A stretch of 64,000 bases of DNA, taken from Eudorina sp. 2006-703-Eu-15. Taxonomy: Eukaryota > Chlorophyta > Chlorophyceae > Chlamydomonadales > Volvocaceae. Below, piece after piece: positions 46,854 to 56,600 of the stretch. The notes beneath the pieces are model-generated. The model saw nothing but the letters and a program-made list of their open reading frames with translations, did no database searches and was not told the DNA's origin. The position numbers and the translations under genes were made by a program. The stretch is from the NCBI GenBank assembly GCA_003117195.1, contig BDSI01000084.1:250501-314500 (forward strand), read 5' to 3'. The first letter of the stretch is position 1. Every line of letters starts with the position of its first letter.

Positions 46854-49800
46854 TCACGCCACCGCCCGGATGCTGATGTTGATGCGCGCGCAGCGAGTGT
46901 AGTCGTCCACAGCTGCCGGCTGGCCGGCGGCGGGGGTCGGGTCGGCGCCTGGCGCAGCTTCCAGGATGCGCGGGACGCCTGCGGGGGAGTGCGCGCACCG
47001 CAAAATCCACGCATCCGCCGGGCGGCTTCAGTGAAAACAAGCCCAGAGCGAACCCACGCATAGGCGGGGCATTCAAGCAGCGGGGGGGGAGGGGCGCCCC
47101 CACGCGTTACGCACCCAAGAACCCTACAACTGAAATGAACAAACATCATTTCAGCGCCGTGCTGCTTGCTGCAGGCGGTTTTCCAAGCTTCGCCAGGTCG
47201 CGAGCACCGGAGGAAACACCGCGTTTGGCGGAGCAGTCGCCAGAGACTGCGCTCTACCGGCCGGGTCGCCCCGAAGACACATAATCCCAGTGCTGGTGCA
47301 GTACAATCAATCTACAGGCCCGTGCATTCGGTCACCAACGGTGCCACCAATAGATGGGCACCGCGCGGCCGGTCGAGGCGCGACGGCCCTTCGTGCCGAT
47401 TGACTTGTGGTCACAGTGTCTAAAACCAATCTATACACCACCAACCCCTCCCGCATGGCCCCTCCCAACCCCACGACCGGTAGGTATCATGCTCGCGACT
47501 CACCCCCGGGAACGCGTCCCGCCAAACTTGATGGCATGACAACCCTCCTGGTGCCCTCCCTCCAGGTGGGGTCTTATCGGATATTTGCTCTGGCAGCCGC
47601 GCAGTATAAAAATGCCTACCAATTTCCTATATCCCTCCAGGTCGACGCCCCGGAGCGGCAGTAAGCCCGGCAAACCAAACTATGCAAACCAGTCCGCGAC
47701 TCGCTCCATTACCACAATACACAAATTGCCCATTCGCACGAGACACACCGCGATAGCAGGCGCGCGCCTGTCCGCCCCATTCACACGATGTGACTACTCA
47801 CCGTGGTAGCAGGTGCGCGCCTGACCGCCAAGCAGCAGCACGTCGCCCCCGCGAAGCAGGATCGCGGAGGGGTGCGTGTCCTTCGTTGGCCCGCCCATGA
47901 GGAAGATGGCGGGGCAGCCCAGGCTGACGGACACGATGGGCTGCGCCATGTCCCGCTCCACGTCATCCAAGTGGCCGCCCAGCACATCGCCTGGCCAGGG
48001 TGTCCGAAGGCGGACCGGGGTGAGCAGGGGCAGCCGGCGGAGAGGGGCGGCATTGGAAAAAAGGAAGAACCCAGAAACGAACCCGGTCACACCCAGAAAT
48101 ACTCAGAATACTTACGTGGCGAGGTACCTGCACAGCAGTGGAAGGACAGAGACCGCGCGCGGGCGCGGGGCGGCGCGGCCGCGCTGCCGCCAGTGCAACG
48201 GCAAGCAAAGTGCGGAGCGGGGTGAGCAGGGGCAGCCGGCGGAGAGGAGGCGACTACTGCCTCGCACAGCTTCTATCCCGCTCGTTCGTTGACTGCGCAT
48301 CTCCCATCCCCACACCCAGCCCACAGCCGCCACGCTCCTCCCCAGCCCACCTGGCTGGTAGTAGTTGATGATGGCGGCGTCTGGCTTGTAGGCCCCCGAA
48401 GCCGCGGCAGGCAGCACCTGCAGGCCCGCCGCCTGCAGGCTGTTAACCACCGCCGCCATCTGCTTGGCCAGGGCCTCCAGGGAGGGCGGCAGCTGCCTTT
48501 CCGGAGCAAGGGCGAGGGGGGCGAGAGGGGCCGGTCGCATGGCCAGGCGATCAGGACCCGGGTCGCTTTGACAACACTCCAGGTATCTGAGCCCGTTGGA
48601 ACACCCGGTCGGGACTGGGGTCCACCTTGTAACGGTTACTACTACTCGCCAGATGACATCAAGCCGCCGCATGCTACGGGGACATATCCCCGTAGCTGCT
48701 CGGCGTCCAAGAGGACGTACGGATGCTGTCCCTCTGGCGAAGAAGCCGATGACTCCGTCAGTGCTGAGGCTAACCGCAGCCAGCGAACGCGCAATCCGCC
48801 GGAGCGGGACAGCTCCTGGCCGGTCTCCGACCAGCGCTGCGAGCTGCGACGCTGTTCGGACAGTTCGCAGACGTCCGGTCAGCCCCATCCGCATCCCAAG
48901 AACCCGCGACACCACCCCGAAATGAAGCGAACCCACAGGTCGGACGAGCAAGTTTATACGGCATGGCTCCGGAACTCGCCCTGTGTGCACCAGGCTTGGA
49001 GCAAACACACGCGCCCGCACTGATCGCTGGTCGCTGGTTTGGGTCGTGCGTTGCTCCGCCGCAAAACACTGGAGCCTCAATAAGCAATAAGAATCGATAT
49101 GGGTCGCGCGTGGTTCGTCGCCACACACACACACACACACACGGTTTATTTTAACACACACACACACACACACACGAGCCCCCACCTGTAGACCCCGGTG
49201 AAGTCGTACTGCCGAGCAGTCCAGTCGAACTGCGGCCCCAAGGTGGCCCATCGCAGCTTGCGGAGCAGCTGCTCGGCCGGCGGCCCCGCGCCCTCCGCGC
49301 TCCAGCACTCCTCGAACGGCGGCGCCCCCTCCGCCGCCGCTCCGTCGCAGCAGTCGCTGCCGCTGCCGCAGCCGCTGCTCCGGTGGCTGCTACCGCCGGC
49401 GCTCTCCCGGTCGCTGTCGCTGCACCCAGACCCGGCGTTGAGGGTCCGCTGCTGCACAAGACCGCCGGGCGGGTCGCGCAGGACAGCTTCTCGCGCGGCG
49501 CTGTGGCCTGCCGTGGCGCGGCCCGCTGCGTCGCCGCAACCGCCACAACCGCCACAACTCCCACAACCGTCTCCGTTATCCTCGCGACCGTGCGGATCCG
49601 TACACCCCGAGCCAAGATCGCCCTCCTCCGACGTCCGATGGAGCGGTTGCGGCTCGGCCCCTGCGGCCAAGTCCCCAGCTGCTGCCACGACTGAGTTCTC
49701 CCTAGGGAATCCGTCCGATGCGGCTGCCCCTGCGTCTCTGAGACACGGCCCGGGGCTCCCGACGTCATCTTTCCTGCAGGTAACCACCCGCTCCTGGAGA

Positions 49801-51336
49801 GGGCAGGGCTGCGGGCACGGGCGCGGCTGCTGTCCAGCGCAAGGCGCGCTGTGGGTGACCGCACCGTGCCCGGAGCCGGAGCCGGCGCCGCCCGGGGGGT
49901 GCGCCGCGGCAGCTGCCGGCGGCCCTGCCGCGGTTCGGACGCCGTTCTGCAGCCCGGGGTCCGCCGGTGATGCGGTGCCGGTCGCGACGGCACGGGCTGT
50001 GGCTGCGGCGGGCTGATGTGGGTCGGGGTAGCGGTGCGGCTTGGCGGGTGCGCAGGGCACGCGCTTTCCGCCGCCAGCTGAGGGGGTGGGAAGGGCGTGG
50101 GTAGGGCGAGGGGAAGGGCGTGGGAAGGGCGAGGGGAAGAGAGCATCTGCCGTCAAAACGGGTGAGGGGGTTCAGGACTGCGTCGCTGCATCAACCGTCT
50201 GGCTGGCAAGCAGCAGCGGGGAGGACATCCTCACATCTCACCGATGACCCGCGGGGTCCATTGTACCTTCCCTCAAAACAATCACATCATGCTGGTGAGG
50301 AAGCCGCCGTGGTGCGCCCCCCGGCCCCGCATGGGCTCATCCCCATACGCGACACGGTGTCGGGCAATCCTACACCTGACCCCTACCCACAGCCGCCCGG
50401 TTCCGTCTCCAACCTCCAGAGGCCCGATGCCGTTAGTGTCGTACCGTACCGTACGGTGCCGCACCTGCGGTCGGGTCGTCCCTGCGGCCCCAGTTGAGGC
50501 GCAGGCCGGCCTGGGCCGCCCGCCACAGCCCCGGCATCGGCCCGTAGAGCACGGTGTGGTTGGTGCGAGCGGGAGGATCCGGGAAGTCCGTGAGGGCGGC
50601 AGAGGTGAGCTCCAGCTGCTGGGAGCGTGTGAGGGCGCCGGGTAGGTAGACAAGACCTGGGCGGGTGTACAGGTTGGGTTGGGTCGGGTGGAGGTTGGGA
50701 TAACTGGCGATCGGAGGCCGGCAAGGGTCATGCATGGAGGAGGCGGAGATGATGCATGGAGAGGGCAGGGATTACGCGGGGCTGGCCTGTAGGCTGAGGC
50801 GAAGTGGGGCCCGGCGGTGGAGGTTCACGAGGCCGGAGTAGCTTCGACGCGTCCGTGTGAGTGCGGTTGGGGAGTTCCGTTGACATGCGGCAGGTTGCGA
50901 GATGGTTTCGGTAGGTGTGAGACTGCGAAAGTGTGCGATGGTGGTGGAGCGGCAGGGCGGGTCAGCTCGGCGACTTGGGGGGCCGCGTACCCGGATGACG
51001 TTGGAAGGTGAACACAGGACCGTCGTAACCAGGCACAGCATGTCGGGCAACGCCTGGTGGGCCCGATGGATGTGTTGTGCCGAGCAAATCCATCACATCA
51101 CTCATGTCGATAGGACGCGTCACGAGTTTGCCCGCCTTTAGCTTTCCTTTCCTGCGCCATCGGTGAGGAGAATGAGTTGGCGAATGCATAGGATGCAAGA
51201 AACACAATTTCACTTACTTCATTTTCATCTTCCTTTCTCTGAACAGTTGATACTTTTTCTCAGCCTCCCTGAAAGCGGTCCGCGACTGAGGCCCATCCTC
51301 AACGTCGTCGTCGGCAGCATACTGCATCGAATGCAT
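46854..51336 (-). CDS. ALKBH1: ALKBH1-type Fe(II)/2-oxoglutarate dioxygenase
   Basis: AlkB-family dioxygenase that in other eukaryotes demethylates tRNA or DNA. Exons 51336-51218, 51151-50991, 50656-50465, 50077-49186, 48496-48351, 47990-47802, 46978-46854; all phases match; 607 residues (ATG 51336, or in-frame 51327). N-terminal ALKBH1 region: RTAFREAEKKYQLFRERKM, then FTFQRHPGLVYLPGALT. Core: LLRKLRWATLGPQFDW, AIINYYQPGDVLGGHLDD (HxD at about 510-512), FLMGGPTKD, CYHGVPRIL (distal His about 566) and RINISIR (RxNxxxR, 598-604). All iron and 2-oxoglutarate ligands are present, so it should be active. Odd: exon 4 inserts about 260 low-complexity residues (Ala/Gly/Pro/Ser, with a run of Cys-Gly-Gly units) between the N-terminal segment and the catalytic core. 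Intron 4 holds a repeat-rich insertion. Confidence 0.93.
48591..49175. mobile_element. Probable transposon-derived insertion in ALKBH1 intron 4
   Basis: Begins with the ~50-bp dispersed repeat (48591-48639) and ends in a bipartite (CA)n block: 49122-49142, then 12 bases (ggtttatttta plus a), then (CA)n to 49175. The short spacer ends ttttaacacaca, like the LINE 3' end before its CA tail. No coding capacity recognised. Boundaries are approximate; it may be two nested elements. Confidence 0.45.
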
Positions 51337-51940
51337 ATATACAGCTAGTTTTTCAGTTAAGAATGCTACCTTGCAGGAAAATTGCAACACAAGGGGGAAT
51401 CGCTGTCATAGATGGTCGCAATGAGTCCGAAGGGTTGTGATCACTGCTTGATTCAAGTGGATACATCTAAAGTATATGATACGCATGATAGATACTTAGG
51501 TATCAACATATACGGCACGTCAATTCCACAGTGCCCCGCAGTAGCATCCAAAACTAGTTACCAGCCACGCTGCACCAACCTATCCCGTGTGCAAATATGG
51601 TTTCTCGTATAAAGTATCACGGACTTGGGGCCACTTAGTTACTTCGCGCAGCCTGCTGAAACCAAATTAAATACACCGTCACCGCCCGCAACACTTCGAG
51701 TTGGAAAGACGGTTCAGGGTTTGTCATCATCACCTGCTATGCCCCCATCATAAAAAACCAGAAACGCTGTTGACACGGACTTACTAACACAACAATTTCC
51801 AACCACCGCGAGCCCGTTCTAGCTGCCAATATGCCTGCGACTACAACCATCGCGAACTCCTCCACCTGCCCGTGAGGCTGCCATGTGCTGTGGCCACAGT
51901 CGCGCGTGTTCTGTTTCCCTCAGACTGTACCCCGTATCCG
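51337..51940. other. Intergenic region: ALKBH1 promoter and CCD 3' flank
   Basis: About 600 bases, AT-rich from 51340 to 51780, between two minus-strand genes. No gene recognised. Confidence 0.5.
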
Positions 51941-53655
51941 CTACTGTCGCGGCCCAAAGTACTGGTCCGTCCAGGTTCCGTACAGCCCGTGCGGCACTGG
52001 ATTCGGCAGCGCCAGCCGCGCCACCGGCCCCGCCATGATCGCCCAGGCGTCAAACACCAGCAGCTCGCTCCGTCGTGCCCGCGAGTCGAAGCCGTAGACC
52101 AGCAGCCTGCGGTGCCGCGGCGTCGGCGGTGGGAGCGACCGAAAGACAGGAACCGGGCGGAGGCCCGGGAGGTCCTGAATACTGAATGTGTCGGACTCAA
52201 AACACCCCAGCTATAAACAGCCACGCCGCCAACAAGGCCAGTTGCAACCCAACGTGCGCGTGGCGCATCTGATCCTCAAGAGCCCCCCTTCCAGCCACCA
52301 CCCCGCTACAGCCACCCACCAGCCGTCGTCCTCGCTGCACTGCCGGCGAGCTACAGCCTCTGGCGGCGGGGCCGCCGCCGCCGCCACCGCCACCGGAAGG
52401 CCGCTGTCGTACCGCATGGCAGGCGGCCTGCGCCCCGCCGCCCTCGACCCGGCCGCCGCCGGCGGGCCCAGCGGTGCTGGCGGAGGCAGCCGCGGCACAA
52501 AGCACGGCTCCAGACAGATGTAGCCCGGCCCGGGCGCCCAGCGCTGCACCTGGCAGGTGTCCATGTCTGCCTTCACCATGCCGCACGAGGTGTCCTCGAA
52601 CACCACGCTGCGAAGCCGACGGATGCCGGTGTACGGACGCACGTACCGGGGTCGGGGCGGTGGAAGCGGGGGGCCAACGGCATGCCGCGAATGGGAGCAC
52701 GGAGCACGGTGCAGGGTGCGACCCCGGCCACATTTCACAGAGGAGCGCACAGAGGTGCGGTCAGCCGGAGCCCGCACCGGCAGCCACCGCCCCCGTGTGC
52801 CGAAGGGGGGGAAGGGCAAAGCGGAAAAAAAACAGGCGCCCCCAGGGGAGGGCGGGGGAGCGCGGGCGGAGGAGCGGCGAGGACACCGCGCGTGCGCGCC
52901 CACAGAGGGGGGCAGGGCGGTTGGGCGACGGGAAGGGCCGTGGGGTGGCGGACTATCCATCCGCATTTCTGCAACCACGTTCTTTCCGGGCTTTTGTTGT
53001 TCTCGTGTCATCCCCCCTGGAGCTCCTCATTACCGGTGCCGCCGGTGACCCCATCGTCGATCTATAACCCATTAATGGCTTGCAAACCGTTTTTGTTGGT
53101 TGGTGGTTGTGTTTTACAAGTTGTGCTTGGAGTCGTACTCCTGGTCAAGCCCCAGCCCCAGTCATAGCCCCAGTCCCCGGCCCTATCGCCTAGCCTCCAG
53201 CTGTCCCTATCGCTCACCTCTGCGACCTCCCGCCCCCGGGTCCCCCTCGCACAGGGCCTCCTGGCCACGATTCCCGACACGGTGTCTCCGACACCCACCC
53301 ACCCTCCGTCCCCACCTGCAGCCGTACACGTAGCGGTATCTGCGGCCGGTGTACGCGGTGTTGAGCGCGGGGAACTCCAGGTGGCGGGCGGGGGATGTGG
53401 CGGGGTCCAGGGGGGGCAGCGGCTCCCCGGGTGCGGGGCGGCGGCTGACCGCCCCTGGCGCCCCGGGGTCCCGCAGGTCCACCACCAGGCGCTGCAACCT
53501 GTGATGGCCCGGGTGAGAAGGTCGAGCAGGCGACGACGGGGAGAGCGGGCGGGTGGGAAGGGGAGGGGAAGGGCGAGGGGGGGCCGAGGGACAAGGTGTG
53601 GAGCGGCGGTTGACGTTGGGGTGACGGCAAGGGGGCCTCAGCCGGAGCGCGCAGA

Positions 53656-53689
<34 letters not shown>

Positions 53690-56600
53690 TTACGTCTGTC
53701 GCGCGCACGTGTGTCCCTGCCTTGCCATCCGTTACGCATGTCGCCTTCGCCGAACCCGCCAACTACTAACGCTGTGCTGCAACGCCTCGCTTCCCGTGCC
53801 CCTGCCTTCAGGTCAGCACGGTCGCATCCTTTTCTTGCACGGGCTGGGCCGGTTGTGCTGGGCACGATGCTTGCTGTCGGCATTGCACGCGTTGTGGACG
53901 CACCCAACCCCTGCTTGGTTGCATTAGTATAGGTTAAATAGGTCTATTTAAACAAGTCATTTTAAGACTACGCTACGGCAGCCTTTCCACTGGCGGTTGC
54001 TTCTGGACCTCTGGCGCCCGCCTCGGTCAACTGTCGCTCACGGATGCTACATCCGGCGGCTCGGTCACCGTATATGTCGCCTACTACGCCTTCACCGTTC
54101 ACTTCCGTCACGGTTTTCGGTAATTTGGGCGACTTTCGGGTGTCCTCTGTTTCCGTCGCCAACATCGGCTATTGCGCTGGACTTCACTTCTCGCGGCTCA
54201 GTTCTCTTTAACACACACACATACAGACACACAGACACACACGCAGACACACACACACACACATGCATCACACCTGGCTCAGAGGCCCCCCAAGGGCCCC
54301 CTCTCCACCCGTGCCACCTGTCTGGTTCGTCTGACTCGTAGTGCATCATCGCTCAAATGAGTGCGTCCACCCTGATGGCACATGGCAGGTACCCTGCACT
54401 CAGGCCCTACTATCCGTTCCCACCAACCCACTGCCCACCACCCACCAACCCACCGCCCACCAACCCACCGCCCACCAACCCACCGCCCACCTGCCCTTGC
54501 ACCCGGCGTCCGGGTCCACCAGCCGGGCCGCCTGCTCCGGCAGCGGCTGCGCGCCCACCGCAGGGAGGCTGTCGTACACCACGCTGTCCAGGACCACCCT
54601 GCCCGACTCGTCCTCGAAGGCGTTCACGTGGTGCAGCACGAACACGGCGGGGGTCAGGGGCAGCTGCTGCGGCCGCTCCCCGCGCCTTGGTAGAAGAGGC
54701 CAGGTACGGAAAGGTATAGGCAGGTAGGGGCGGGTACGATCAGGTACGGGCCGGTGTTAGGGACCGGGGCAGGTTGGAGTGGGGCGGGGGCCGGAGGGGG
54801 GCGGGAAACAGCCGGGAGGGGAGGACTCTTGATAGCAGCTGCGAATGCGCAAAGCGGCGGTTTGCAGTGGAGAGACGGTGCTTGTGTTGACTGAAACCGC
54901 ACATACGTTACATCGCAGGTCCTTCAGGGAGCTATTATTACATTTGCTGTAGGGCTGGTTTGGGCGGATTCCTCTCTCAGCCGAACCCGCGGGGGCCGAC
55001 GTCTCCGCTGCCCTGCAGCCCTGTCCCCCCGTCCCCAGCTCCTCGGCCCCTGCACCCCCCCCCCCACACACACACACACCTCTCCGCCTCGGAACCCGGG
55101 CGGGGCACAACGTGCAGCACCGCTGCCTCGCCCTCCCGCCAGCGGAGGCAGCCCAGCGGTCCGGACTCGCCCAGCACGTACGGCAGCACCTGAACCCATG
55201 GGAGGAGGCGAGGCAGCGTGGGGCAGGGTGAGGTTCGGGGCAGCTGCGGGGTGGGGCAGGGCGGGGTGGGATGAGGTGTAATGGTTGCTGCGGGGGCGTC
55301 CGGCCGTGCTCCGAACCCACTGGGGTGTTCTTGCCAGTCTGCTGGCCCCACCCCCAGCTCACCCCCGGGGTGAACCACGTCCCCACCCGGATGCCCCGCC
55401 ACCACAGCGGGCCACCCGGCGGATCAGTGACCTGGATGGACCCCTTAGTCAGATGGACCGCTCCCGTGGGGGACAAACACACAGTCTCTTATCTAAACGC
55501 ACACAGTTATCTTTTACGCACACACATATGTGGGTTCGGGCGGGCGGGCGGGTTTCATTTCTAAACACACATGTGGCTTTAACCTACCCACCCACCCACC
55601 CACCCCTGTCCCCGCTCACCTCGGGATGCACCGGCGGTTGGATGAACAGGTAGTAGTTGGCCGTTACCGCCACGTCATGAACCGCCACGGCAGCGAAGCC
55701 CGGCACCCGGTACTCGCAACTCAGCTGCCGGTGACCCTGCTGCCCCTGCTGCTGCCCCTGACCCCACTGCCGCCGCTGCTGTGGCTGTTGCTGTGGCTGC
55801 TGCCCCTGCTGGTCCCGCCCGGCCGCCAGTCCGTCCGCACCTCCCTCATCCGGCGGCTGCGCGTCGCGACGTTGCCCCTGTGGCTGCAGGGGCTGCGGTG
55901 GCTGCAGGAGCTGGGTGACTGCCCCCGCCTCTGCCCCCGCCTCTGCCCCGGCGCTCCTCCCCAGCAGGTCCGGTGACCCGGAAATAAGCTCCGCCCCCGG
56001 CGCCACCTCCCAGAACCGCAGCACCGTCTCGAACCGCTCCGCGGGCGGCCGCCGCAGCCACCGAGCTGCCGCGCCCACCCACGCCACAGCGTCGAATCCC
56101 TGTCTCTGCCCCCCTCCCTGCCCCTGCCCCTGTCCCTGCACCTCGCCGCCCTCCTCTCCTCCACCGTCCCCGGGTTGTCCCGCCTCTGCACCGGCCGAGG
56201 GGCTGCTGCTGCTGCTGCTGCCTGTGCTGCCTGTGCTGCCTGTGATGGTGTCGGTGGTGGCGGCAGGGGCGGGAGGCTCCGAGGGCATGCCCGCGAGCAG
56301 CGTCCGATGCGACCAGAAGACCCGTCGGCCCGTGACCCCGCAGCAGCGCGGGCGGGCGGTGCACGCGTCCCCCCCCAGCTGGGCGCGCTCCCTCGGCAGC
56401 TGGTCGTTGCAGCCCAGCAGGCGGTGCAGGCGGCCCGCCGCCGCGTCCGCGGAGGGGCTGCCCAGCGACAGCGGCAGTCCGGGGGAGAGCGCCCCGCCCA
56501 GGGGGTCCGACCCGCGGGTCGCCAGCGTGGCGGGATCCAGGGCGTACGGCAGGCCGCCCTGGAGGGCGCGTGGGACGTGTGGGGTGGTGATTGGTACTTT

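Noticed and set aside
53214..53762. 182-codon minus-strand frame starting upstream of 53498
   Set aside because: The upstream part translates a (CA)n tract and LINE sequence; only 53498-53316 is the real CCD exon, in a different frame.
55400..55482. Possible extra exon in the CCD gene (VHLTKGSIQVTDPPGG frame)
   Set aside because: The flanking exons (ending 55620, starting 55189) already join in phase 0 with the expected family sequence, so it is treated as intron.
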